Assembly: GCA_016342345.1 (NCBI GenBank)
Contig: JAEINO010000019.1
Location: 1-60,969 of the forward strand
Direction of reading: 5' to 3'
DNA length: 60,969 bases
Origin: Pseudodesulfovibrio sp.
GTDB lineage: Bacteria; Desulfobacterota; Desulfovibrionia; Desulfovibrionales; Desulfovibrionaceae
The notes under the pieces are model-generated. The model saw only the letters and a list, made by a program, of their open reading frames with translations, did not search any database and was not told the DNA's origin. Numbering within the stretch: the stretch's first letter is position 1; every line of letters begins with the position of its first letter. The position numbers were made by a program, and so were the translations under genes. Below, piece by piece: positions 8,509 to 17,972 of this stretch.

Positions 8509-10470
8509 TTACGTCAAGATTTTTGGCTTGGGGGCAGAGGGTACCACCTTCACCATTGAACGGTTTTTTTCCTGAGAGCCTAGATTAAAGAAGGCGATAG
8601 TGGTTTGCAATTGCACGGCCTGACTGGAAAGCTGTTCCGAGGTCGAGGCCATTTCTTCCGAAGCCGAGGCGTTTTGTTGTATGACGCGATCCAGCTGCTG
8701 GATGGCCTCGTTTATTTGGCTGGCACCAGCACTTTGCTCTCTGCTGGCAGCGGTAATTTCCTGCACCAATGCTGCGGTCTCCTGAATATCCGGCACTATT
8801 TGAGTCAGCATCTCACCTGCTTTTTCTGCAATTTGGACGCTGGTCGAAGACAACTCACTGATTTCTGATGCAGCTGTACCGCTTCGTTCAGCCAGCTTGC
8901 GAACCTCGGCGGCTACGACTGCGAAGCCCTTGCCGGCTTCGCCTGCTCGTGCTGCTTCAATGGCCGCGTTCAAGGCAAGCAAGTTAGTCTGCCTAGCTAT
9001 TTCCTCAATAATTGATATTTTTTCTGCGATGCTCTTCATGGCTTTTACTGTTTGAGAGACAGCCTTACTGCCTTCCTGTGCATCTTCAGCAGACTTGGAT
9101 GCTATGCCATCGGTCTTCACGGCATTTTCCGCATTCTGATTGATACTTGAGGCCATCTCTTCCATTGAAGCCGAAACTTGCTCAATAGACGAGGCCTGCT
9201 CGGTTGCTCCCTGAGAAAGGGTTATGGATGACGAGCTCAGCTCCCCGCTGCCTGAGGCAACGTTATCTGAGACTGACTGCACGTCGGTCACGACCTCACC
9301 GAGTTTATTCACCATGACGTTGAGGGAGTTGGCGAGTTGTCCGATTTCATCATTCTGATCAATATTCAGTGTCTGGTTCAAGTCGCCTTGAGCTATCGCA
9401 TCTGCAAATGTAACACCTTGAACAATAGGCGCTACGATCGCCTTTGAAATGAAGAAGACCACCACGGCTACCAGAAGAATGGCTCCTATGCAGAGCATTA
9501 TGGCAATGAACATGATCTTTTGTGAATTCTCTAGAACCTTGGCTTCGGGGATAACCGTACCGAAGCTCCATGAGAAATCGACACTACCGACCTTGAACGG
9601 AACAGTTTTGCCAATAAACTCCTCACCATTTTGGGTCATGATGTATGAAAACGGCTGGCCCTGTTTCAAGGCGGTCTTGAATGGTCCGACAACCTCCTGC
9701 GGGACTGTGTCGAATAAACTTTTTCCAGTCAGATTCTGATTGAAGTGGGCAACGATGGACCCTGTATTGGTCACAAGAAAGCTATAGCCTGTTTCGAACG
9801 GATGGATCTTGGCAAGCATTTCATTGAATGTAGCCAAGGACAGATCGACTCCCGCAACGCCGACGGCTTTTCCATTATATATAATGGGAACGCACACGCT
9901 TGTCATGAGGACATCTTTTCCGGAAATAGTATAAAAATATGGATCAAGAATGTACTCCTTGCCCGTCCTCAGTGGTTTGAGATAGTAATCTCCGGCACCT
10001 TCGGTCTGGTAATCGACAAGGGCATCAACGGCTATGCTTCCACCGTCCCGATACCAGTAAGGAATATAACGTCCGGTTGCATCGTGTCCGGCAGTTCCCG
10101 CATATTTTTCATCAAGCCCATCAAGCGTGTTGGGTTCCAAGCAGGTCCATACGCCGAGAAATGAAGGATTGCCTTTAAGAATACCGATTTGCACCTTGTC
10201 AAGAATGCTTCGATCCAGGCTTTGTTCAGATGCTTTTATGCCTTCATACGTCTGGGCAAGAGTCCGGGCTGCATCCATGCCCAATTCAATCTCGGATTTG
10301 ACTTGAAGCCCGTATCGTGTGGCAGTCTCATCTACGAACCGGGTGGCGTCCTGTTCCGAGACATCGGAGACTCTCATGACAATTATTGCAATGGTAATAA
10401 GGAAAACCAAAGTTACAACCGTGCATACTGGAATAAGTATTTTGTTTCGCAAACTCAGATTCTTGAACAT
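8509..10470 (-). CDS. Methyl-accepting chemotaxis protein with dCache-type sensor
   Basis: 653 residues: N-terminal membrane segment (about 10-32), a large periplasmic double-Cache region (about 35-290, with the [15 protein letters not shown] and [19 protein letters not shown] text typical of dCache_1), a second membrane segment (about 305-330), HAMP, and a cytoplasmic signalling domain. The signalling hairpin tip is intact ([20 protein letters not shown]). It should bind CheW/CheA and steer motility toward or away from a small ligand; the ligand is unknown. GAGGGAG precedes the ATG. It lies between two tRNA-Leu relics (8.2 and 11.9 kb), so it may belong to an older island. Confidence 0.92.
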   Translation of the reverse strand: MFKNLSLRNKILIPVCTVVTLVFLITIAIIVMRVSDVSEQDATRFVDETATRYGLQVKSEIELGMDAARTLAQTYEGIKASEQSLDRSILDKVQIGILKGNPSFLGVWTCLEPNTLDGLDEKYAGTAGHDATGRYIPYWYRDGGSIAVDALVDYQTEGAGDYYLKPLRTGKEYILDPYFYTISGKDVLMTSVCVPIIYNGKAVGVAGVDLSLATFNEMLAKIHPFETGYSFLVTNTGSIVAHFNQNLTGKSLFDTVPQEVVGPFKTALKQGQPFSYIMTQNGEEFIGKTVPFKVGSVDFSWSFGTVIPEAKVLENSQKIMFIAIMLCIGAILLVAVVVFFISKAIVAPIVQGVTFADAIAQGDLNQTLNIDQNDEIGQLANSLNVMVNKLGEVVTDVQSVSDNVASGSGELSSSSITLSQGATEQASSIEQVSASMEEMASSINQNAENAVKTDGIASKSAEDAQEGSKAVSQTVKAMKSIAEKISIIEEIARQTNLLALNAAIEAARAGEAGKGFAVVAAEVRKLAERSGTAASEISELSSTSVQIAEKAGEMLTQIVPDIQETAALVQEITAASREQSAGASQINEAIQQLDRVIQQNASASEEMASTSEQLSSQAVQLQTTIAFFNLGSQEKNRSMVKVVPSAPKPKILT

Positions 10471-10594
10471 ACAATCTCCCTCAAATTACTAGGTTCATCA
10501 CGTCAAAGCGTACTTTTGACAAAAGGGAATAGCCTGGCGTTTAGCCGCTATTTGCGCCAAGGAGAATCGGAAATAAGATTCTTCATGACCACGA

Positions 10595-11277
10595 TTATTG
10601 TAGGAGAAGTTTTTCCAACAATTTAATCGATTTCAGATTTTTCGAGCTATTTTTGAATGCAAAGACAAGTGCTTTTTTTTCAAGTATTTTCAGCATTTTA
10701 ATATTGTCGACTCCCTCTTTCGCAGCAAGATGGAGCATGACTGTTGGATCTGTAATGGCCGTTGTGAAACGTCCTTTGGAAAGTTTTCTCATAAGCGACA
10801 ACTCATTGGGAGTGGAATCGACATTTTGCGGCATTGCTTTTGCCATGTTTGCAATGTCCTTTGGGTATTTATAGTTTGAAATCAGACCGATTCTGTCATT
10901 AAAAAGAGCTTCTAGGCTGGTCCATTTCAAGCCGGAACACACTGTAAGCACGCCAATTTCTGACCAGTCTACGGGCAAAGAGGCTGTGAAATCTTCGGCT
11001 ACCTCCTCGGGCCAAGCTGGGAAATAGCCTACGTAGCCTTCCTGCTTTGCGACCTCTTAGCTCGAGCCCATGGGTAGAACTCAACAACGAGCTCAATACC
11101 TTCCTTCTTCAACAAAGTCCGCAGCTTTTGAATTGATTTGCCTTGCGAAGTCATGTTGCTGTCTGAATAGGGAGGCCAATCAAGGGATGTTATCTTCCAT
11201 ATGTTGTCCGCCATGGCGGTTGTGGCGAATGTAATTGACAATGCCAGGATGCAGAGCATCTTGCCGAGTTGTTTCAT
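10595..11277 (-). pseudogene. Frameshifted periplasmic solute-binding protein (SBP_bac_3 family)
   Basis: The first 70 or so codons from 11277 give a signal peptide and ITSLDWPPYSDSNMTSQGKS, ending in EFYPWARAKR before the frame closes. From about 11045 the reading continues in another frame as VAKQEGYVGYFPAWPEEVAE and on to a stop at 10595. Joined, these make one normal-length (about 225 residues) amino-acid-binding-type protein, so a single-base indel near 11045-11060 has split it. Either a young pseudogene or a sequencing error. It resembles the intact binding protein at 42960-43694 in family. No transporter genes are adjacent. Confidence 0.8.
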
Positions 11278-11580
11278 AAGCCATCCCTTTTTTTAAGAGC
11301 CAATATTGACCTGAGAAATTCCAATTGATGACATTTTCCACAGCAGATAGTCCTTATGATTAATAAGAAATATGTTCAAAAGAATAGTTGTTGTCAACTG
11401 TGATGATTAAATAATAATGCGAAGGAGTAAAGTTTATCCGGCCTGAAACAAATGAAGTCTGACGTGTACAAGTTCGGTGGTATTTGAACGTTTGTCTGTA
11501 GAAAAAACTGGCGAGCAAAGCAGAAAAAGGCCGTTAAAATTTGTTTAAGCCGTCGGCCTTATACGTTTGAACATATTTAA

Positions 11581-11800
11581 AGGGTACTTCAGTAACAGGA
11601 AGAAGGTAAAAAACCACTTCAGGTGCGTTCATAAGTTTCGACGATAGTCTAAACTGATGAACGCATAAACTGGCACTAACATACCGTAAGACCGAACGTT
11701 TCTTTGCCTTTCATTTCCAAATGGCAGACTTTCACATCTAAACGCCAGCTGAAATGCAGCACCCATCATCGTGCAAACGGAGACACCTATAAAGCTGTTG
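11581..11800. repeat. ~200-bp dispersed repeat, copy 1
   Basis: The segment matches 20332-20545 over its length with scattered substitutions. It includes the near-identical core CGATAGTCTAAACTGATGAA and a dyad GTTCATAAGTTT...AAACTGATGAAC (one mismatch). Copy 2 sits directly upstream of a recombinase gene, so these may be ends or recombinase-binding regions of related integrating elements. Confidence 0.75.
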
Positions 11801-11880
11801 TTGTGTGGTGCATTTTTGCGCCATAGGCAGGTCTTTTCTTGGCGAACGGGAAAAGTTTTGTAACTTGCCGAACAAAAAAG

Positions 11881-11912
11881 AAAAAGGGTTGTAGCTATTT
11901 AGCCACAACCCT
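11881..11912 (-). terminator. Relic tRNA-Leu terminator at junction B
   Basis: AAGGGTTGTAGCTATTTAGC and the bases up to 11912 form a stem-loop whose minus-strand reading ends in a T-run. It is nearly identical to the true tRNA-Leu terminator at 23690-23722, so the terminator was duplicated along with the tRNA 3' end. Confidence 0.65.
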
Positions 11913-11943
11913 TGTTTCATTCTGGTGCCGAAGAGAAGACTCG
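11910..11943 (-). repeat. 34-bp direct repeat of the tRNA-Leu 3' end (att copy B)
   Basis: These 34 bases are identical to 23721-23754 and include the tRNA 3' CCA, the acceptor strand and part of the T arm. Together the two copies bracket 11.8 kb and act as the expected attL/attR of an element that integrates in the 3' end of tRNA-Leu. Confidence 0.85.
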
Positions 11944-12251
11944 GAACTCTTCAGATTTCGACAGTGTGGCAATGTGCTGATTTTATTTAAGTATTTCTTT
12001 TTGGCGTGTTCTTCCTGTTTGAAGAGTGACCTAGCATTTTGACCCGGTTGAGGCAAGGGACAGTTGTGTGTTTTCGAGTCGGTTTGTTTATGTTAGGTGT
12101 CGTGCATACTTTTGGACAATCTATATTTTGGAGTTGCGCTTGTGATAAATTTTTTTTCGAAAAAGAATAGTCAAGATGATTGTGCGGTATTATGTAGTAT
12201 TCGCACAATCGCCCTCTTCCCCCACCCCGTCACGCAGCGTATAATGGCTGC

Positions 12252-12743
12252 ATGAGTAAGAACACACATCCACACACCACATCGGCACTGGCCAAGCGCA
12301 GGGCAGACATGATCGCTGACAACCAACAGATGCGGGAACGCATCCGTTTGAATGATGGCTATATCAAAGCCCTGGACACTGCTATCGCCCTAATGAACCC
12401 TGATTTTGATCCCGGCACAGTCCTACCCAAACGGCAGTACACCCGGAAGTTCGAACGGGGTGAACTCAAATCGATGGTCATCCAGATATTGAAAATGGCT
12501 GAAGGTGGTCCACTGTCCACCGGGGACATCACCACCCAGGTCATGGAACGCAAGGGGCTGGACGATGATTGCAGGGCAGAAGTCCGCCGGGCATTACTGA
12601 ACTACGACACCGTGGAAAAGGTCGAAGGTGAAACCGACGATCATATGGAATGGTGGATTTTGAAAGGCTATGCCGCCAAGCCCATGGATGACGGTACACC
12701 AGAAGAAGCGACTGCCGGGTTGCGATTGCTTCGGGACCAATAG
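12252..12743 (+). CDS. Hypothetical protein next to IS1595-type transposase
   Basis: 163 residues, not recognised. The N-terminal half is charged and likely helical (residues 12-45). The centre (about 70-125, MVIQILKMAEGGPLSTGDIT) looks like a small winged-helix unit. There is no signal peptide or membrane segment. Its last 76 bp overlap the 3' end of the transposase gene in convergent orientation, so it may be a passenger of the same insertion element. TATAAT ends 7 bp before the ATG and no Shine-Dalgarno is seen, so a leaderless message is possible. The coding call is moderate because of the overlap. Confidence 0.6.
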   Translation: MSKNTHPHTTSALAKRRADMIADNQQMRERIRLNDGYIKALDTAIALMNPDFDPGTVLPKRQYTRKFERGELKSMVIQILKMAEGGPLSTGDITTQVMERKGLDDDCRAEVRRALLNYDTVEKVEGETDDHMEWWILKGYAAKPMDDGTPEEATAGLRLLRDQ

Positions 12744-13726
12744 CCCCTGAAGGGTGAATCGTTCTCCATGGTCAGCATCCGCGTGAGCATGTCGAAGGCG
12801 ATTTGACCGTTTGGAGTTGATCGCATGTCTTCCCTGTAGGCCACTTCGTTGGCATACAGGTCCAGGTACTCACGACTGGCCTTGTGGATCTGCCCCTTGA
12901 ACATGCGCCTGAACCGGGCGAAGAAACTTTCCGCCTGGTTGGTATTTTCACCCTCCGGGCCGACATAGCAGATGGAGTGGTTGACCACGATCCGTTCGAA
13001 GTTGACCTCCAGGTCGCCATAGGCCTGATGCTCATCCGAGATGATTGTGGCATTTGAGTTAACGTTACTCTCCACATGGTGCCGAATGTCGTTGGCATTT
13101 TCCGTATCGATAACGTAGGTGAGCGTCCTGGATGCCCCTTCCCCCTTTTTCCCTGCCTGTCTGATGACGAGGATGCAAGTCTCCTCCATGGAAGACTTGC
13201 GATTGCCAGCGGGCCTGTCTTCGGCCTTGTTGGCAACCCTGATGTATGGGTTCAGGTATGCCCCGTCGACTTGGACTTCACCCTTCATCGAGGGCTTATC
13301 ATACCTGGTCTTCAGAAGTGCGCTTCGCAGCTTGTGATACAGCGTGAAGGCAGTCTTGTATTGGACCCCGATGTGTCGCATGAGTTGCGAAGCGGATATA
13401 CCCTTGGCCGCATCTGCCAGGAGCAAGATTGCCATCAGGATGGTTTTCAATGGCAGATTGGTTGAATGCAACCATGTGCCACTGGTGACGGAGAAAGTAT
13501 GTCTGCAGTCCGGATCTTCCTCACACCCCTTGCATCGCCACTGCTGTCTGGCCTTGATGTGGTAGAGATCAGCTCCTTTACATTTCGGACATATGGGAAC
13601 CCCATCCGTCTTAGGCCATCTGAGTTCACAGAAGGTCTTGAAGACGGTTTCTTCATCCCATTCCGCGATTTGCGGAAGGGATAGACTGCGTGCTTTCGCT
13701 GAAAGCAGAAAATGGGATTCGTGCAT
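12668..13726 (-). CDS. IS1595-family (ISXO2-like) transposase
   Basis: 352 residues, full length for the family. An N-terminal zinc ribbon (CPKCKG...CKGCEEDPDC, about residues 47-80) is followed by a DDE-type catalytic domain: GEVQVDGAYLNPY (first Asp), TIISDEHQAYGDL (second Asp) and TNQAESFFARFRRMFKGQ (Glu/Asn region). It catalyses cut-and-paste transposition of its own element. No frameshift or stop, so it may be active. The terminal inverted repeats could not be placed with confidence. Confidence 0.9.
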   Translation of the reverse strand: MHESHFLLSAKARSLSLPQIAEWDEETVFKTFCELRWPKTDGVPICPKCKGADLYHIKARQQWRCKGCEEDPDCRHTFSVTSGTWLHSTNLPLKTILMAILLLADAAKGISASQLMRHIGVQYKTAFTLYHKLRSALLKTRYDKPSMKGEVQVDGAYLNPYIRVANKAEDRPAGNRKSSMEETCILVIRQAGKKGEGASRTLTYVIDTENANDIRHHVESNVNSNATIISDEHQAYGDLEVNFERIVVNHSICYVGPEGENTNQAESFFARFRRMFKGQIHKASREYLDLYANEVAYREDMRSTPNGQIAFDMLTRMLTMENDSPFRGYWSRSNRNPAVASSGVPSSMGLAA

Positions 13727-13764
13727 ATTTCACTCGTGACTTTGATGACTATTGTATAACACAA

Positions 13765-14128
13765 AAGTCAACTATTGTCAACTATCTTGAGGCTTTGCAT
13801 CTGTGTACATTGTGAAATGTAGAACTTGACTGTAAATGTTTGAGATGTCGGTGAAGAGTTTATCTTTTCTTCTTTGCGGCTTGTAGGAATGGAATGCGTT
13901 ATGACATTGGCATCCGGATATCCCTGACAACAAAATGGTCAAGGGAAGCATGAAATCCCTGAGACAAATCGGCCAGTACGAGGACTTTAATATTTTTCCT
14001 ATGGAGATAGATTGACTCCACGACATGTAGCATCGTATTTTATGATTGATTTCGAGATGTTGACTATTTGTTTGACATCTTGTTTATGACCTGAGCATAT
14101 AGCCTCACGATACCCTAAGGAAATAAGA
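13765..14128. other. Intergenic region upstream of the restriction-modification operon
   Basis: No gene seen in 364 bp. The region is AT-rich. A plausible sigma-70 promoter (TTGACA 14072-14077, 18-bp spacer, CATATA 14096-14101) precedes the methyltransferase gene, with AAGGA at 14116-14120 as ribosome site. A TCAACTATTGTCAACTAT direct repeat is at about 13768-13786. Confidence 0.5.
14072..14101 (+). promoter_or_regulatory. Candidate sigma-70 promoter of the restriction-modification operon
   Basis: TTGACA at 14072-14077 and CATATA at 14096-14101 with an 18-bp spacer, 28 bp before the methyltransferase ATG at 14129. The -35 is perfect and the -10 only fair. Confidence 0.45.
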
Positions 14129-15163
14129 ATGACGAAAGCCTCCCGGAACCACGATTTTCAAAAAGCAAAGCGAGCAAAGAAGGACGAATTCTATACCTCG
14201 CTTAACGATATTGAGCTTGAGTTGAAGCACTATACGAGCCACTTCGTGGGCAAAGTCGTCTACTGTAATTGCGACGACCCGCGAGCCAGTAACTTCTTTA
14301 AATATTTTTTCACCAACTTCGAAAAGCTCGGCCTAAAGAAGATCATCACTACCTGCTACCGAAGCCAAGATGCTACTCACTTCGGACTGGATGACTCCGA
14401 TCAGGCTGTTTACTTGGAGTACTCTGGCGACATAGACGGCGACAATTCCCCAGATGTCGAAGAGATTGGTATCAAACCACTCAATGGTGACGGTGATTTT
14501 CGCAGTGCTGAAAGTGTCGATTTGCTTCAGCAGGCCGATATCGTGGTCACCAACCCGCCTTTCTCGCTTTTCCGTGAATATGTTGCCCAGCTAGTCAAAT
14601 ACGAGAAGAAGTTCTTGATCATCGGAAATATGAACGCCGTGACTTACAATGAGATCTTCCCGCTCATACAGGACAACCAGATGTGGTATGGCCCTAGCAT
14701 TCGTAGTGGTGACCGAGAGTTTCGAGTGCCAGACGATTATCCAATCACGGCCGCCGGGTCGAGGGTTGATGAGTTAGGAAACAAGTACATCCGGGTAAAA
14801 GGGGTTCGATGGTTCACCAACCTCGACTATTCCAGTCGGTATAAAGATTTAGATCTCCAGAAAACTTACTGTCCAAGCGTATACCCGAAGTATGCAAACT
14901 TTGATGCGATTGAGGTGGGTAAGACGATGGATATTCCGTTCGACTACGAGGATCCCATGGGAGTGCCCATTTCCTTTCTCGACAAATACAATCCAAGGCA
15001 ATTCGACATCATCGGATCCAGCAAGAGTCTTGGTCAACCAATGTCACAGATAGCGAAGAAGGGTTCCTATCAACAGGGGGGACCACGTTTCTACCTTACA
15101 AAAGGCGACGGCACCTACCGTCGGATGTATGAGCGTATCGTCATTAGGAAGAAGCAGTCATGA
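14129..15163 (+). CDS. EcoRI-type adenine-specific DNA methyltransferase
   Basis: 344 residues with the layout of the M.EcoRI family. KRAKKDEFYTSLNDIELEL is the conserved N-terminal block, HFVGKVVYCNCDDPRASNFF is the S-adenosylmethionine-binding region, and IVVTNPPFSLFREY (about residues 136-149) is the catalytic NPPF motif of N6-adenine methylases. It should methylate adenine in a short recognition sequence; the target is unknown. First of five same-strand genes with gaps of 33, 2 and 11 bp and a final 4-bp overlap, so it is very likely the protecting modification enzyme of a restriction system. Confidence 0.9.
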   Translation: MTKASRNHDFQKAKRAKKDEFYTSLNDIELELKHYTSHFVGKVVYCNCDDPRASNFFKYFFTNFEKLGLKKIITTCYRSQDATHFGLDDSDQAVYLEYSGDIDGDNSPDVEEIGIKPLNGDGDFRSAESVDLLQQADIVVTNPPFSLFREYVAQLVKYEKKFLIIGNMNAVTYNEIFPLIQDNQMWYGPSIRSGDREFRVPDDYPITAAGSRVDELGNKYIRVKGVRWFTNLDYSSRYKDLDLQKTYCPSVYPKYANFDAIEVGKTMDIPFDYEDPMGVPISFLDKYNPRQFDIIGSSKSLGQPMSQIAKKGSYQQGGPRFYLTKGDGTYRRMYERIVIRKKQS

Positions 15164-15196
15164 TCTCCAGAATAACAGAACAGCAGGGGGGTGATC

Positions 15197-16219
15197 ATGT
15201 CGTATCGCTACCTCGGTAACAAGACACGATTGAATGACTGGATTGTCGGCGAAATCGCACGTGTTCTTCCTTTGGGTTCATCAGTCGCTGACCCAATGTG
15301 TGGCACAGCCTCTGTTTCTATGGCATTAGCCCGCGCAGGCTACTCTGTTATCGCAGCTGATGCTCTAACTTTCCCCGTAATCCACGCACGGACCCGCTTG
15401 CTTGCCAAGCAAGCACCAGCCTTTAAGGCACTTGGCGGCTACGATAAGGCTCTGGAGTGGATGCGCTTGGCTACGCCCGTAGAAGGTTACTTTTTCCAAG
15501 AGTTTGGAGAGGCGGGCAAACCTGCGAATGGTCGCGCTCCGCGGCTCTACTTCTCTGCAACCAACGCTGCACATATCGACGGTATCCGGGCTGGTATCCG
15601 TAAGCTATCCACATCCGGTGCCATTACTAAAATCGAGCATAGCGTGTTACTACATCATTTGATTATGGCCACCAACAAGGTGGCTAACATCAGTGGCACC
15701 TACGGGTACTTCTTGCGCAAGCTCTCCCGCCCTGCACTTCAGTCGCTCACGTTCGATCCGATCGAGTTCGAGTGGACATCGGGATGTCATGAGGTGATCC
15801 AAGGGACTGTGGAGGAACATGCGTCAACCCTCCGTGTCGATGCGGTGTACCTTGATCCACCATACACCAAGCGGCAGTATGCCGGAAACTACCATATTCT
15901 GGAGACACTTGCCCGCGAGGACGAACCTATCGCAGCCGGCGACGGTGGACTCCGGCCATGGACCGATCAAGCGTCTGACTTTTGCTACCGGCGCAAAGCT
16001 GGCCAAGCCTTCCGCGAGACGCTTGAGCGCCTCACGGTGCCACACGTGTTCATTTCGTATAGTGAGGACGGTCAAGTTCAAGAGGATGAACTACTGTCCA
16101 TTCTGAATGATTATGGCAAGGTCACACTGCTCGAGCAGCCCTATACACGATACCGCAGTAATGGCCGAGTCAAGAATGGCTCTGTCTTGGAACGACTTTA
16201 CCACGTGGAGGCTTATTAA
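15197..16219 (+). CDS. D12-class N6-adenine DNA methyltransferase
   Basis: 340 residues. SYRYLGNKTRLNDWIVGEI at the N-terminus and VADPMCGTASVSMALA (motif I, SAM binding) are typical of Dam/D12 methylases. VYLDPPYTKRQYAGNYH is catalytic motif IV (DPPY). The ATG at 15197 is preferred over a GTG at 15191 because AGGGGG ends 6 bases before it. It is the second methylase of the operon; systems with two methylases often have asymmetric targets or one enzyme per strand, which is an inference here. Confidence 0.88.
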   Translation: MSYRYLGNKTRLNDWIVGEIARVLPLGSSVADPMCGTASVSMALARAGYSVIAADALTFPVIHARTRLLAKQAPAFKALGGYDKALEWMRLATPVEGYFFQEFGEAGKPANGRAPRLYFSATNAAHIDGIRAGIRKLSTSGAITKIEHSVLLHHLIMATNKVANISGTYGYFLRKLSRPALQSLTFDPIEFEWTSGCHEVIQGTVEEHASTLRVDAVYLDPPYTKRQYAGNYHILETLAREDEPIAAGDGGLRPWTDQASDFCYRRKAGQAFRETLERLTVPHVFISYSEDGQVQEDELLSILNDYGKVTLLEQPYTRYRSNGRVKNGSVLERLYHVEAY

Positions 16220-16221
16220 CT

Positions 16222-16779
16222 ATGACGCAGAAAAAGACAATAACAACCGATAGTATCTGGTGGCGAAACGTCCAACCAGGCGAGTTCTACAATATTGAGC
16301 GGTACCACCGGATCGGCGGTGGCGGCGGATCTCTCTACATAGAAATTCCAGGTTCTATGGTTGCTGCCACCCTAGACTTCCTTGATGTAACCAGTGGCAA
16401 CCTAAATGAACTTCCGGTTACCATCAATGCTGGAACCATTGGTAAACTAGGTATTTTCAGCCCGATCGAGTTCCAGAAGAAATCAGGTGGCCGGATGCGG
16501 ATCGTGAATCAGAACCGCCAGCAACCGAACTCCCAGCGGCACCCGGCGTGGACAGCGGATCTAGGCTTTCCGACAGCACCGGACGACGTACGCAACAAAG
16601 AAGAGGCTCTTCCATACTTTCCAAAGGGAGGATTGCGCATTTATATAAGCAAAACCGCTGAAGGTGAATATTTCGCCGGATTCACACAAGGAACTTTGCC
16701 TGCCCGTTTAGAGTCAAACTCCCTGATGAAGGCCCTTTATCCACAACGAAATATTCCAGGCGGTGTAATTAATGCATAA
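16222..16779 (+). CDS. Unknown protein embedded in the restriction-modification operon
   Basis: 185 residues, not recognised. It starts 2 bp after the second methylase stop and ends 11 bp before the McrB-like gene, so it is surely co-expressed. There are no membrane segments or signal peptide. The N-terminus has SIWWRNVQPGEFYNIERYH followed by a run of five glycines, then alternating hydrophobic residues suggesting beta structure. The following McrB-like protein has no N-terminal DNA-recognition domain, so this protein may supply target recognition as a separate subunit. That is an inference from position and missing domain only. Confidence 0.75.
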   Translation: MTQKKTITTDSIWWRNVQPGEFYNIERYHRIGGGGGSLYIEIPGSMVAATLDFLDVTSGNLNELPVTINAGTIGKLGIFSPIEFQKKSGGRMRIVNQNRQQPNSQRHPAWTADLGFPTAPDDVRNKEEALPYFPKGGLRIYISKTAEGEYFAGFTQGTLPARLESNSLMKALYPQRNIPGGVINA

Positions 16780-16790
16780 TGAGGTGAAAC

Positions 16791-17972
16791 ATGGCTGATA
16801 TAATCAATGACATCCTATCGTCTTGGAGTGATGGCAGAAACGCTTTGCTATATGGTCCGCCAGCAACTGGCAAAACTAGATTAATTAGCGAGTTATTTGC
16901 TACCCTGAACAACCCACAGAAGGCAAAACAAGGCATCGAGATGGACGTCTCCGATGCCGAAGAGCCATTCAGCAGACCCGAGCAAGAGATCACGATCCCG
17001 TACCCCATCAAAGTGGTGTGGACGACATTCCATCAGTCATATGGCTACGAGGATTTCGTATTGGGATTGAAGCCTGAAATCACCGCTGATGGCACTCGTC
17101 TTCAACCTTGTGCCGGGATCTTCCTTGAGGCGGCTCTTGAGCTTTCTGATCCCGAGTCTGAATACAAATCTGTTGTAATCTTTATTGACGAGATCAATCG
17201 CGGCAACGCAGCCCGTATTTTCGGTGAATTCATGACGTTCCTGGATTTTGACTACCGCGATAACGGACTCGTTCCCCTGCCCCTCCCATTGAGACAACTG
17301 GGCTACGAGAAAGGGCAAAGTGAGGAAATTCTCCGGCCCGGTGGCAAAGTAACTAGGATTCCTGAGGGCTTCAAGTTTCCAAAGCATGTTTACATCGTTT
17401 CGACAATGAACAGTGTTGATCGGGCAGCTGTGCCAATCGACAGCGCCCTAGCACGTCGATTCGACCGAATCGAGATGCGTCCCGACCTTACTGTTCTCGC
17501 CGAACTATGGGGGCTTGACAATACTGCGATCCCTACACCGACCGAGGACAACTGGGAAACTCTCGGCCCGTTCGAAACCGGCTACCTTCTTCTTGACCGA
17601 CTGAACGCCGCTATCGCTTCCGACATGGGGCCGGAATTCGAACTTGGCCATGGCCTTCTTGCATCGATGCAGGCCAACAAGACGGCAGCTGACGGCTCCT
17701 TGAAACCTGTTGCGGAAACGGACGCATGGCATAGCCTTGCCAAAGCCTGGGACGGTGTCCTGTTCCCCCAACTTCTGGACAGATACGCTGGTCGCCCCGG
17801 ACAACTAATGGACCTTCTGCACGTTGACAATGCACCGCCAACCGGCGATTACGCCTGGACGTTGCGAACTGTGATGGGCGGCACCGTCTCAACCAGAACT
17901 CTCGCCCCCGTCCGGGTCAGTGAACTCGAACTCGAAGTCATCATGAGATCTCTCCGGTGGTTGACGCGATGA
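16791..17972 (+). CDS. McrB-like AAA+ motor of a restriction complex
   Basis: 393 residues. Walker A GPPATGKT begins at residue 22. TFHQSYGYEDFVLGLKP is the McrB-family signature, VVIFIDEINRGNAARIFGEF is Walker B, and STMNSVDRAAVPIDSALARR supplies sensor and arginine-finger residues. McrB uses GTP to drive translocation and activate McrC. Unlike E. coli McrB it starts directly at the motor: the usual 150-200-residue N-terminal DNA-binding domain is absent. GAGGTG precedes the ATG. It overlaps the McrC-like gene by 4 bp. Confidence 0.9.
   Translation: MADIINDILSSWSDGRNALLYGPPATGKTRLISELFATLNNPQKAKQGIEMDVSDAEEPFSRPEQEITIPYPIKVVWTTFHQSYGYEDFVLGLKPEITADGTRLQPCAGIFLEAALELSDPESEYKSVVIFIDEINRGNAARIFGEFMTFLDFDYRDNGLVPLPLPLRQLGYEKGQSEEILRPGGKVTRIPEGFKFPKHVYIVSTMNSVDRAAVPIDSALARRFDRIEMRPDLTVLAELWGLDNTAIPTPTEDNWETLGPFETGYLLLDRLNAAIASDMGPEFELGHGLLASMQANKTAADGSLKPVAETDAWHSLAKAWDGVLFPQLLDRYAGRPGQLMDLLHVDNAPPTGDYAWTLRTVMGGTVSTRTLAPVRVSELELEVIMRSLRWLTR

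Larger units (their letters stand above)
11278..12251. other. Intergenic region with island-end repeats and junction B
   Basis: No convincing gene in 974 bp. About 11581-11800 is the repeat shared with 20332-20545, 11790-11885 resembles the sequence at 8108-8200, and junction B (terminator plus tRNA relic) follows at 11881-11943. Bases 12178-12210 hold a 9-bp inverted repeat GATTGTGCG...CGCACAATC. A TATAAT (12239-12244) lies only 7 bp before the next gene. Confidence 0.55.

Noticed and set aside
10189-10626. 145-codon plus-strand frame at the chemoreceptor start
   Set aside because: Antisense to the well-supported chemoreceptor and no recognisable product.
12171-13790. TCAAGATGATTG at 12171 and its imperfect inverse at 13779-13790 as terminal repeats of the IS1595-type element
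   Set aside because: Only 10 of 12 bases match, there is no target duplication I can see, and AT-rich chance matches of this size are common.
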